A stretch of DNA of 22,334 nt from positions 1 to 22,334 of the forward strand of contig CAJPOL010000022.1 in assembly GCA_905372265.1 (NCBI GenBank), read 5' to 3'. The DNA comes from an uncultured Treponema sp. GTDB lineage: Bacteria > Spirochaetota > Spirochaetia > Treponematales > Treponemataceae. The stretch's first letter is position 1; each line of letters begins with the position of its first letter. Below, one piece after another: positions 1 to 6,690 of the stretch. The notes under the pieces were generated by a model. That model did no database searches. It saw only the letters and a list, made by a program, of their open reading frames with translations, and had not been told where the DNA came from. Both the position numbers and the translations under genes were made by a program.

Positions 1-2
1 AT

Positions 3-134
3 CCCTTCCACCATAACATTACTTTACTATACTTTTCTTTCATGCTGAAGCCCTGGTTCAAAGACTGGTCAAAGAAGAGAGATGGCATCCCCCTTGCCTA
101 TACGGAACCGATCGCCCCTCTAGAGAACCTCTAA
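3..134 (+). other. Open frame running in from the left edge, possible 3' end of a gene
   Basis: Frame 3 is open from the window edge to a TAA at 132-134, about 43 codons, and its stop overlaps the end of the convergent comF by four bases. Its last residues include KDWSKKRDG and AYTEPIAP. I do not recognise a family. The open stretch is short enough to arise by chance. A competing reading is a minus-strand start at 43 with only a weak Shine-Dalgarno, which runs off the window after 14 codons. Nothing here separates the two. Confidence 0.2.
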
Positions 135-922
135 TCAAAGAAAAGACACAGTCCAAGAACGTGCTTACAGCCTGCCTGTTTTAATGCCGCTGCGCATGCT
201 TCAAGCGTAGCCCCTGTTGTCATCACATCATCGAGCAGTATCAATGTATCGGGAACCGTCTTTGCCGAAACGCTGATTTTTCCCTGTAAATTTACCGCCC
301 GTTCCTCCTTCGACAATTTTTTCTGTGCTGTCCCGTCCCTGCGTTGTAAACAGCGTTTGACCGTGATTTGAGGAAAAACCGTTAATGCTTTCACTAAATC
401 TTCTATTTGATCCCATCCTTTTTCCCGCAGCTTTTGAGGGCGCGGCGGTACCGGCACAAGCGGAATGCCTAAAAGTTCAGGGTTCTGCATCAAGAAACGG
501 AATACCAAAGGAGCAAACACGGCAGAAAAACTACGGATGCTGTTATTCTTCCATGCAGGGACCAATCGCTGCCCAAGTCCAATGTACGGAAAGAGAGTGA
601 ATATCCGGTCGCAGGCAGAGGAGGCGTCCGCAATCCCCTCAACGTACTCCGTCCGGCAGCGGGTACAGTACTCCTGTTCCGAAATGAGGATTTTTCCACA
701 ACGCCGACAGCGTTCCGTGTTATAGTAGGCAACCGCTTCCGTCCGGCTGTTACGGCTGTTAATGGAACAGATAAATTCGGTGTCAATACAGCGCTTACAA
801 ACCGGTAAACCCGTACGGCACTGTTGTCCGCACAACAGACATGTTTGAGGACATAAAAGCGAAGCGTAAAAGCTGCGGAAGCGCTGCTTCCCATTGGAAA
901 AGAAAAATCGAAAGTGTTTCAT
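131..922 (-). CDS. comF: ComF family protein, phosphoribosyltransferase-type
   Basis: A 263-residue protein of the ComF/GntX family, which has a phosphoribosyltransferase fold and is linked to handling of imported DNA in naturally competent bacteria; its role in spirochaetes is not settled. The N-terminal part carries two Cys clusters that look like a zinc-binding double-zinc-ribbon (C24, C28, C31, C35, C42, C45 and C72, C75, C86, C89). The C-terminal part carries the PRPP-binding loop LILLDDVMTTGAT at about 227-239, preceded by the usual family stretch VPVPPRPQKLREKGWDQ. Length fits the family. The ATG at 922 gives a full N-terminus but has no good Shine-Dalgarno, and a promoter-like pair ends only 8 nt upstream. 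It appears monocistronic. The family call is firm and the cellular role inferred. Confidence 0.88.
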   Translation of the reverse strand: MKHFRFFFSNGKQRFRSFYASLLCPQTCLLCGQQCRTGLPVCKRCIDTEFICSINSRNSRTEAVAYYNTERCRRCGKILISEQEYCTRCRTEYVEGIADASSACDRIFTLFPYIGLGQRLVPAWKNNSIRSFSAVFAPLVFRFLMQNPELLGIPLVPVPPRPQKLREKGWDQIEDLVKALTVFPQITVKRCLQRRDGTAQKKLSKEERAVNLQGKISVSAKTVPDTLILLDDVMTTGATLEACAAALKQAGCKHVLGLCLFFD

Positions 923-930
923 ACTTTCTC

Positions 931-959
931 TTTATATGACATGCCCTCTGATTCGGCAA
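931..959 (-). promoter_or_regulatory. Candidate sigma-70 promoter of comF
   Basis: On the minus strand TTGCCG (959-954) and TATAAA (936-931) are separated by 17 nt. The -10 box ends 8 nt before the comF ATG, so transcription would begin at or next to the start codon. Confidence 0.4.
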
Positions 960-1013
960 AAATTTACTACTCATACAGATTCATGTTGCCGAATTTCCCT
1001 TTAATCAGTACCC

Positions 1014-1034
1014 CCGATGCAAAGAAAGCATCGG
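1014..1034. repeat. Perfect 7-bp inverted repeat (hairpin or operator)
   Basis: CCGATGC (1014-1020) and GCATCGG (1028-1034) are perfect complements around a 7-nt loop, in the 260-nt space between comF and the RRM gene. No T-run follows on either strand, so it is not a standard terminator. It lies about 55 nt upstream of the comF -35 box. Confidence 0.5.
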
Positions 1035-1085
1035 AGTATACTGTTCTCATAAGGCGGCTGTCCTAACAAAACTGCAATGCATAAA

Positions 1086-1113
1086 GGGAAACTCGACGAA
1101 CGGGTTTCCCGTT
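1086..1113 (-). terminator. Two overlapping alternative hairpins downstream of the RRM gene
   Basis: GGGAAAC (1086-1092) can pair with GTTTCCC (1104-1110). AACGGG (1099-1104) can instead pair with CCCGTT (1108-1113). The two hairpins share bases and cannot form together. Read on the minus strand they follow the RRM gene by about 70 nt, and the longer one is followed by a short TTT. They may terminate that transcript, but the U-tract is poor. No coding sequence is convincing in 923-1182. Confidence 0.35.
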
Positions 1114-1182
1114 TAATTTGTAACGTTTTTTGTTAAAATACTAAATGATCAAAAATAAAATGAAAAATAATGATGATTGATA

Positions 1183-1452
1183 TTAATTATTATAATTCCG
1201 GTGAGGCTTTTCTTGTGCGGTATTAACACGGATACGCCGTCCTTCAAACTCTTTCTCATTAAGCTCTGCAATTGCTGTTTGAGCGGCGTTATTATCAGCC
1301 ATTTCTACGAAACCGAACCCTTTTGAACGGTTGCTGAACTTGTCTTTTATGACGATTGCAGATACGACTTCGCCATAATTTCCGAAGAGAGCAGACAAGC
1401 CTTCTTCTGTTGTAGCATAATTTAAATTTCCTACATAAATTTTTTGAGGCAT
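1183..1452 (-). CDS. RRM-type RNA-binding protein
   Basis: An 89-residue protein made of one RNA recognition motif, the small single-RRM type found in cyanobacteria, spirochaetes and some other bacteria. RNP2 is IYVGNL (residues 5-10) and RNP1 is KGFGFVEM (44-51), with the aromatic residues that stack on RNA in place. A short basic, Asn-rich tail follows (EKPHRNYNN). The start at 1452 (MPQKIYVG) is preferred over an upstream in-frame ATG at 1518 because it matches where RRM domains begin and has AAGGA seven bases upstream. In other bacteria such proteins bind single-stranded RNA and are often cold- or stress-responsive; that role here is inference. It appears monocistronic with its own strong promoter and a long leader. 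Confidence 0.93.
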   Translation of the reverse strand: MPQKIYVGNLNYATTEEGLSALFGNYGEVVSAIVIKDKFSNRSKGFGFVEMADNNAAQTAIAELNEKEFEGRRIRVNTAQEKPHRNYNN

Positions 1453-1597
1453 ACTTAAATCCTTGTTTACCTTTGCGGTACTGAATACTGAATCCATACG
1501 GAACCAATTTCTATGCAATCTGTGCTTTTATCCGTTGCTCCTGACAGCCTAAGCGAAATGTTCCGCTATCGGGAAAGATAAACTCCGATCTCATAGA
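1453..1597 (-). promoter_or_regulatory. Predicted long 5' leader of the RRM gene
   Basis: The promoter at 1604-1632 predicts transcription from about 1597, leaving about 145 nt untranslated before the AAGGA and ATG. The leader can form a small stem (ATCGG with CCGAT, 13-nt loop, near its 5' end) and holds a tandem heptamer TTCAGTA TTCAGTA (1492-1479). Long leaders are known on cold-shock mRNAs and on genes of RNA-binding proteins that control themselves. No known riboswitch was recognised. Confidence 0.4.
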
Positions 1598-1603
1598 TAC
1601 ATA

Positions 1604-1632
1604 AGTGTAGCATGGTTTTATCAGACGGTCAA
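1604..1632 (-). promoter_or_regulatory. Strong sigma-70-type promoter of the RRM gene
   Basis: On the minus strand TTGACC (1632-1627), a 17-nt spacer and TACACT (1609-1604) make a near-consensus promoter. The predicted start is near 1597. This is one of the best promoter matches in the window. Confidence 0.7.
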
Positions 1633-1737
1633 CTGCGAATCACCGTGAAAAGAGGTTAAAAATGAAATTTTAAAAGACACCGCTAGAAACCCTGTTAAAT
1701 TTTAGAGCGTCCCTAGGTGTGCTTTCTACCGATTATA

Positions 1738-1756
1738 AGATTTTCGTTAAAAATCT
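1738..1756. repeat. Perfect inverted repeat upstream of the cheA promoter
   Basis: AGATTTT (1738-1744) and AAAATCT (1750-1756) flank a 5-nt centre, 12 nt upstream of the cheA -35 box. It is AT-rich and could be an operator for a dimeric regulator or an upstream element. It is not followed by a T-tract, so a terminator is unlikely. Confidence 0.4.
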
Positions 1757-1768
1757 GCATATAAGACC

Positions 1769-1796
1769 TTGACTAATCTTAAAAAGCAGTTAGAAT
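1769..1796 (+). promoter_or_regulatory. Candidate sigma-70 promoter of the chemotaxis operon
   Basis: TTGACT (1769-1774), a 16-nt spacer and TAGAAT (1791-1796). Only 7 nt separate the -10 box from the cheA ATG at 1804, and there is no Shine-Dalgarno, so the mRNA is predicted to be leaderless or nearly so. I looked for a sigma-28 flagellar promoter and found only a partial -10 (ACCGATTA at 1728-1735) with no properly spaced -35. Confidence 0.55.
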
Positions 1797-1803
1797 TATT
1801 GAT

Positions 1804-4206
1804 ATGAGTGATTATCTGGATATCAATAATGAAGAGTTATTGAAAGACTTTTTTAGTGAAGCGGAACAGCAAGTTGAACAGCTGGAAAGTAATATTCTCG
1901 TCATTGAGCAAGACCCTACAAATAAGGAAGCTATAGATGAAATTTTCCGGGCAGCTCATACTTTGAAAGGCGGATCTGCTACCGTTGAAATGAGTGAATT
2001 ATCCGGATTCACTCACGCGGTGGAAGATTTACTTGATGCCATCCGTTCAAATCAGGTAACGGTAACGGAAGATACGGTTGATCTTCTGCTTTATTCGTTG
2101 GATATCATTAAAGCGATGCTTGAGTCCCGCGCTAACGGGCAGGTGTATAGTGAAGATGTTTCCGGCACCGTTTCACGGCTGCGCTCATATATCCCTGAGA
2201 AAAAAGACGGAAAGAAAGCTGCGCCTAAGGCTCCGCCTCAAGCCGCACAGCCGGTTGTAAAACCTGCCGCTCCCGTTGCTGAAAGCAGTGCTGCAGTTGA
2301 TCCCGCATCGCTTCTTTCCGAATATGAAATTTTAGAACTGCGGGAAGCGGTGCCGCAAAATCACAAGGTTTATGCCGTTCAGGTTACTTTTGATGAAAGC
2401 AGTCTGATGAATACTGTAGGCGGCATACAGGTTTTTGCCGCATTAAAGCAATCTGCCGTTGTGTTGAAAACCATCCCCGATTTTGATGCTTTATATGAAG
2501 ATATTTTTCATCCCGATGTTATTTATTATATTGCATCGGCTGCCGATAAGACAGGACTTAAATCGATTGCCAGTATTCCGGATGTAACGTTAAAAGTAAG
2601 CGTTGACGAGTTGTCGTTAAATGCCGAAGGAAGTGCCTCCAAGGTAAGTGCTGCCAAACCTGCGGCGGCCGTTCCTCCGAAAGAAAGCGCTCCGCAGCCC
2701 GATGCAGCGGCATCCGGCTCTGCACAAGAAGCTGCGCCGGCCGCTGCTGCAGCGCCTGCAGCTGATGGGCATCCTAAACGTGCTGCGGCAGCCGGTTCTT
2801 CGGCGCACTCGTCGGGTTCGGTACTCCGCGTTGACGCAAAACGTATCGATTATCTGCTTAACTTAGTTAGCGAAACGGTTATTACAAAAGCCTCACTCAA
2901 TCAGAGTGCAATGGAATTCAATGAGCTGTATTCCCTCTTTCAGTCTGCAAACGGCGAATATAAAGACCGGCTCCGTAAATTCTTGGATAAATTCCCCTCA
3001 TATCTGGAAAAACTTCAGCAGGGCATGGATCTCAATACTATAAAGAAAGAGCTTTCGGCTGATTACACCGGCATGTTTGAATTGTTCGGCCAGTTTGAAA
3101 CTTCTATGAAGTATTCCGTTACCAAGTTCCGATCTTCCGCTCAAAACTTGGGAAGAATTTCCGGCGAGCTTCAGGAAGGCGTAATGAAGATCCGAATGGT
3201 GCCGATAAGCCAGATTTTCAGCCGCTTTCCCCGGGTCGTCCGCGATCTTTCACGTACGCTGAATAAAAACGTACAGCTGGTGATTGAGGGTGAAGACACC
3301 GAATTGGATAAATCCGTTGTCGAAGACTTGCTCGATCCCATTATGCATTGTGTGCGTAACTCGTTGGATCACGGTATTGAAACGCCCGAAGACCGGAAAA
3401 AGTTGGGAAAGTCCGAACAGGGAACATTGCTGCTTAAAGCAAGTAATGAAGGTAATATGATTGTCATTGAAGTTACCGACGACGGTAAAGGGATCGATGT
3501 TGATGCGGTTAAATCAAAAGCGGTTGAACGGGGAATTTTGCATCCCGGTAAAAATTTAACCGATGTTGAAGCGTATCAGCTGATCTTTGCACCCGGGTTC
3601 TCGACTTCAAAAACCATTTCCAGTGTTTCAGGACGCGGCGTCGGTCTTGATGTCGTTAAAACACATATTGAAAAATTAAACGGTACTGTTACGGTTCTTT
3701 CTGAAAGAAATAACGGCACACGTTTTACGATTAAACTGCCGTTGACATTAGCGATTATTCAGGGTCTGCTTATCCGCGTCGGTGAAGAGGTGTATTCCAT
3801 TCCGATCACATCGGTTATCGAAAGTCATCGCGTACGGAGTGAAGAGATTAACCGCATAGATAGTTATGAAGTATTTAATGTCCGTAATGAAGTTATCAGT
3901 TTGTTGCGGTTAAACAGGCTCTTCGGCGTTCCCTCTGCTGAAGGAGGCGAGGAAGGATACCACTACATTGTTATCGTTGGAACTGCTGAGAAAAAGGTCG
4001 GCTTAATGGTTGACAGTCTTATCGGCGAAGAAGATGTAGTTATTAAACCGTTAAAAGATCAATTTACAAATTCGCCGGGAATTGCCGGAGCTTCTATCTT
4101 AGGCGACGGCTCGGTTTCTTTGATTATTGATGTCGGTCAGCTGCTTGACTTAGGTTTAAAGCAGGAAATACGTGCCCGTGAGCGCCGAGAAGCCTCTATT
4201 TGGTAA
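1804..4206 (+). CDS. cheA: Chemotaxis histidine kinase CheA
   Basis: An 800-residue CheA, the cytoplasmic kinase of the chemoreceptor array that phosphorylates CheY. Domains in order: P1/Hpt with the phosphorylated His in AAHTLKGG (H52); an Ala/Pro-rich linker (about 137-170); a P2-like response-regulator-binding region (about 175-275); a second Ala/Pro-rich linker (about 285-335); the P3 dimerisation region beginning at SVLRVDAKRIDYLL; the P4 ATPase with N box HCVRNSLDHG (N519), G1 box VTDDGKG (557-563) and G2 box SGRGVGLDVVK; and a C-terminal CheW-like P5 domain from about 650. P3 holds an extra stretch of about 45 residues between the first and second helix, making it longer than the E. 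coli form. First gene of the che operon; the ATG at 1804 has no Shine-Dalgarno and sits next to a promoter. Confidence 0.97.
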   Translation: MSDYLDINNEELLKDFFSEAEQQVEQLESNILVIEQDPTNKEAIDEIFRAAHTLKGGSATVEMSELSGFTHAVEDLLDAIRSNQVTVTEDTVDLLLYSLDIIKAMLESRANGQVYSEDVSGTVSRLRSYIPEKKDGKKAAPKAPPQAAQPVVKPAAPVAESSAAVDPASLLSEYEILELREAVPQNHKVYAVQVTFDESSLMNTVGGIQVFAALKQSAVVLKTIPDFDALYEDIFHPDVIYYIASAADKTGLKSIASIPDVTLKVSVDELSLNAEGSASKVSAAKPAAAVPPKESAPQPDAAASGSAQEAAPAAAAAPAADGHPKRAAAAGSSAHSSGSVLRVDAKRIDYLLNLVSETVITKASLNQSAMEFNELYSLFQSANGEYKDRLRKFLDKFPSYLEKLQQGMDLNTIKKELSADYTGMFELFGQFETSMKYSVTKFRSSAQNLGRISGELQEGVMKIRMVPISQIFSRFPRVVRDLSRTLNKNVQLVIEGEDTELDKSVVEDLLDPIMHCVRNSLDHGIETPEDRKKLGKSEQGTLLLKASNEGNMIVIEVTDDGKGIDVDAVKSKAVERGILHPGKNLTDVEAYQLIFAPGFSTSKTISSVSGRGVGLDVVKTHIEKLNGTVTVLSERNNGTRFTIKLPLTLAIIQGLLIRVGEEVYSIPITSVIESHRVRSEEINRIDSYEVFNVRNEVISLLRLNRLFGVPSAEGGEEGYHYIVIVGTAEKKVGLMVDSLIGEEDVVIKPLKDQFTNSPGIAGASILGDGSVSLIIDVGQLLDLGLKQEIRARERREASIW

Positions 4207-4217
4207 TAAGGAATTGA

Positions 4218-5558
4218 GTGATTATGGAAGCAACCGAACTGAACACTAATGTAAATGATGAAATGCAGGATGAATATCTTCGCGAACACATGTCCGTTGT
4301 CGATTTTAAGATGATTACTTTTTCGCTTGCCGAAAAAGATTATGCAATCGACATCATGAAAGTAAAAGAAATTGCGAAAGCAAATAATTTTACGTATGTC
4401 CCCAATACGGCTCCGTTTGTGCTTGGCGTATATAATCTCCGCGGCGATATTATTCCTATTATTGATTTGCGGATATTCTTTAATATTCCGGTTAAACAGC
4501 GTTCCAAGGAAACTATCGAGAGCATGGTTATCATTACCGTTGATGATCAAACTTTCGGAATTGTCGTCGATCGCATCGATAAGGTTGTCGGCGTATCAAA
4601 AAACACCATTCAGCCGCCCCATCCGATTTTCGGTGATATAAATATCAAGTATATCTATGGCGTGGTTGAAAATGCCGGACAACTGTACATTTTATTGGAT
4701 GTTGACCGTATTTTTGCCGCCCGTACGGTAAAAGAAGAAAAACCTGAAGAAGCGGCGGAAGCGATATTACCGGATGCCAATGCCGTTAAACCGGAAAAAG
4801 AGGTGTCTCAGTCGAACGATGCGTTGGATATCCGCTTTATTAGCGATACGCTTGCAGCGCTTGGCAAATTCTATGCGTCTGCCATAAATGAAGGGTGGAT
4901 GGAAAAACGCTATTATGAATGGCGTGATATGCGTGTGGCTTCGGATATTCAAATTCAGTCGGAAGAGCAAGCAAAAGAATTTTTGAGTACGTTCTTATCG
5001 CCTGATACCGGCCGCTTTTGGGCAGATACATATTTAAATTCCGTATTATCCGTATTGCCTGATAATGATTCCAAGATTATTAATGTTTGGAATGTCGGAT
5101 GCGGTACCGGTTATGAAACGTATAGTTTTGCAGTATTGCTGAAACATAAGTACCCGCGCGCGACAATAAGGATATATGCAAACGATTCTGATTTGTTATC
5201 AATATCAAATGCGCCTATGTTGACCATTCCTGAAGATCAGGTGGTGAACCGTTATCAGCGTTATTTAGTGAAAGGCGTTAACGGTTCTTACAGCTTTAAT
5301 CAGGAAATCAAGGATATGATATTGTTTGAGTATCACGATTGTACCCATCAGAATACGGTTCCTGATGCCGATATTATTTTGGCACGTGATATATTATCCT
5401 TTTTGAAACCTGAAAAACAAACTGCATTACTGGAAGAATTCCGGGAAAAGTTGAAGACAAGCGGTATTATTATTTTAGGCGCTAATGAGATGATGCCGAA
5501 ACAAAACGGTTGGCTTCGACAGATGATGGGCGATATGGCTACTTTTTCACGAGAGTAG
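4218..5558 (+). CDS. cheW: CheW fused to a CheR-like methyltransferase domain
   Basis: A 446-residue hybrid. Residues about 28-170 are a CheW domain (KMITFSLAEKDYAIDI, FVLGVYNLRGDIIPIIDLR), the adaptor joining CheA to chemoreceptors. After an acidic linker (about 172-205), residues about 206-446 resemble CheR, the receptor glutamate methyltransferase: WNVGCGTGYETYSFAVLL (291-308) matches the SAM-binding motif, ANDSD (321-325) the second SAM contact, and DIILARDILSFLKPEKQ the DLIFCRNVLIYF region. The CheR FFRE-type motif is altered to FWAD (267-270), so catalysis is doubtful. Such CheW/CheR-like hybrids are known in Treponema and take part in its receptor array. The start is GTG at 4218 (AAGGA 5 nt upstream) or ATG at 4224 (11 nt); GTG has better spacing. 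It follows cheA by 11 nt. Confidence 0.92.
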   Translation: MIMEATELNTNVNDEMQDEYLREHMSVVDFKMITFSLAEKDYAIDIMKVKEIAKANNFTYVPNTAPFVLGVYNLRGDIIPIIDLRIFFNIPVKQRSKETIESMVIITVDDQTFGIVVDRIDKVVGVSKNTIQPPHPIFGDINIKYIYGVVENAGQLYILLDVDRIFAARTVKEEKPEEAAEAILPDANAVKPEKEVSQSNDALDIRFISDTLAALGKFYASAINEGWMEKRYYEWRDMRVASDIQIQSEEQAKEFLSTFLSPDTGRFWADTYLNSVLSVLPDNDSKIINVWNVGCGTGYETYSFAVLLKHKYPRATIRIYANDSDLLSISNAPMLTIPEDQVVNRYQRYLVKGVNGSYSFNQEIKDMILFEYHDCTHQNTVPDADIILARDILSFLKPEKQTALLEEFREKLKTSGIIILGANEMMPKQNGWLRQMMGDMATFSRE

Positions 5559-5619
5559 TTTTATAGCGGATAGCTGAAAGCAATAACTTTTTGCTATCAA
5601 TAATGAAGAGGGCTGACAA

Positions 5620-5715
5620 TTGAATCGCAATCGTCATGCACAGTTTGAAACTGTAAACGGACCTCTTGCCGTAACGGATATGTGTTCGTTTAATTTTGAT
5701 AGAAGGAGATTTTAA
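5620..5715 (+). CDS. Candidate small protein between cheW and cheX
   Basis: A 31-codon frame fills most of the otherwise unexplained 156-nt space between cheW-cheR and cheX. It starts with TTG at 5620 behind AAGAGGG (5606-5612) at 7-8 nt spacing, and its TAA overlaps the cheX ATG as TAATG, a classic translational-coupling junction. The peptide begins MNRNRHAQFE, reading TTG as Met, and ends SFNFDRRRF. It is basic at both ends with a hydrophobic middle (NGPLAVTDMC). I recognise no family. Support is the Shine-Dalgarno, the overlap and the absence of another role for the space; length alone is weak evidence. It could instead be a translated leader for cheX. Confidence 0.45.
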   Translation: MNRNRHAQFETVNGPLAVTDMCSFNFDRRRF

Positions 5716-6179
5716 TGCGTGTAGAGTATATCAATCCGTTTAGCGAAGCTGCCTATAATATCTTGGTGCAAGTTCTTAACGGTGACGTTAAACGCGGTGA
5801 TTTGTATCTGAAATCTACTTGTATGCCGGTTATGGGTGTTGCGGCTATTGTGGGATTAGCTGGAGATGTGGAAGGGCGTGTTCTCTTTGATATGACTGCC
5901 GATACGGCATTGAGAATTGCTTCTGCGATGAATCAGGAAGAATTGACGGAATTCGATGAATTATCCCGTGCAACCATTACAGAGCTTGCTAACATGATTA
6001 CCGCGCAAGCAGTTACAAAGCTGCATGATCTCGGCTTTAAGTTTGACTTGACACCACCTGCTCTCTTTACCGGTGATAATATGTCAATATCCAGCAGTGA
6101 TATTGAAGCATTAATTGTCCCGATGGAAACAGCGCAGGGTAAAGTTGAAATAAACGTTGCTATTCGCGACAGAGCATAA
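5715..6179 (+). CDS. cheX: CheY-P phosphatase CheX
   Basis: A 154-residue CheX, a cytoplasmic phosphatase that removes phosphate from CheY-P to end the motor signal; spirochaetes use it in place of CheZ. The catalytic Glu/Asn pair lies in the helix ELSRATITELANMITAQ (E90 and N93), matching the ExxN motif of the CheC/CheX/FliY family. The preceding VGLAGDVEGRVLFDMT is the family's beta-sheet core, and IVPMETAQGKVEINVAI is the C-terminal strand. Length is typical for CheX. The ATG has AAGGAG six bases upstream and overlaps the stop of the small upstream frame. Third or fourth gene of the operon, 13 nt before cheY. Confidence 0.95.
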   Translation: MRVEYINPFSEAAYNILVQVLNGDVKRGDLYLKSTCMPVMGVAAIVGLAGDVEGRVLFDMTADTALRIASAMNQEELTEFDELSRATITELANMITAQAVTKLHDLGFKFDLTPPALFTGDNMSISSSDIEALIVPMETAQGKVEINVAIRDRA

Positions 6180-6192
6180 GAGGAGTTAGGGT

Positions 6193-6630
6193 ATGATTTC
6201 TAAACAGGATTTTCCGTCTATCAATGAACGTGCCCCGGGCGGTGTGAGAGCTGATGGCTCATCCTTTAAAGTTTTGGTTGTAGATGATTCCATCTTCGTT
6301 TCAAAGCAAATCGGTCAGATTTTGACCAGTGAAGGATATGAGGTCATTGCAACCGCTACGGACGGTTTTGAAGGGGTTGAAAAGTATAAAGAGCTTTGTC
6401 CTAATGTTGATTTAGTAACTATGGATATAACCATGCCGAAAATGGATGGAATCACTGCATTGGAGCAGATTATGGCTTTTGATAAAAATGCAAAAGTCGT
6501 TATGATCAGTGCTCTTGGAAAAGAAGAATTGGTGAAGAAGTCTTTGCTGCTCGGCGCAAAAAATTATATTGTTAAACCGCTTGACCGTAAAAAAGTGTTG
6601 GAGCGTATTGCCGCTGTTTTAGCAAAGTAA
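6193..6630 (+). CDS. cheY: Chemotaxis response regulator CheY
   Basis: A 145-residue single-domain receiver that carries the signal from CheA to the flagellar switch. The acidic pair is DD31-32, the phospho-acceptor Asp is D78 in LVTMDITMPKMDG, the switch residue is S106 (VMISA) and the conserved Lys is K128 (YIVKP). A tail of about 25 residues precedes the receiver (MISKQDFPSINERAPGG), longer than in enteric CheY. AAGAGGAG lies seven bases before the ATG. There is no output domain. It is the last gene of the operon and is followed at once by a strong terminator. CheA, CheX and CheY together make a complete phosphorylation and dephosphorylation cycle. Confidence 0.96.
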   Translation: MISKQDFPSINERAPGGVRADGSSFKVLVVDDSIFVSKQIGQILTSEGYEVIATATDGFEGVEKYKELCPNVDLVTMDITMPKMDGITALEQIMAFDKNAKVVMISALGKEELVKKSLLLGAKNYIVKPLDRKKVLERIAAVLAK

Positions 6631-6641
6631 TTTCTTTAATA

Positions 6642-6690
6642 GAAAGCCTCTAAAAACTTCAATTCTTAGGGGCTTTCTTTTATTCTTTTA
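6642..6690 (+). terminator. Intrinsic terminator of the che operon, possibly bidirectional
   Basis: GAAAGCCTCT (6642-6651) pairs with AGGGGCTTTC (6668-6677), ten pairs with one G-U, followed by the T-rich tract TTTTATTCTTTT. On the other strand the same stem is followed by an A/T stretch, so it may also stop the convergent gene ending at 6688. Confidence 0.85.

Noticed and set aside
1..43. Minus-strand start at 43 (MKEKYSKVM...) running off the left edge
   Set aside because: Only 14 codons are visible and the Shine-Dalgarno is weak. It competes with a plus-strand frame over the same bases and cannot be decided here.
1453..1518. 22-residue N-terminal extension of the RRM protein
   Set aside because: The RRM fold begins at MPQKIYVG, and AAGGA is correctly placed for the ATG at 1452.
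1700..1740. Sigma-28-type promoter for cheA
   Set aside because: ACCGATTA resembles the flagellar -10 but no TAAA lies about 15 nt upstream. The TTGACT/TAGAAT pair is a better explanation.
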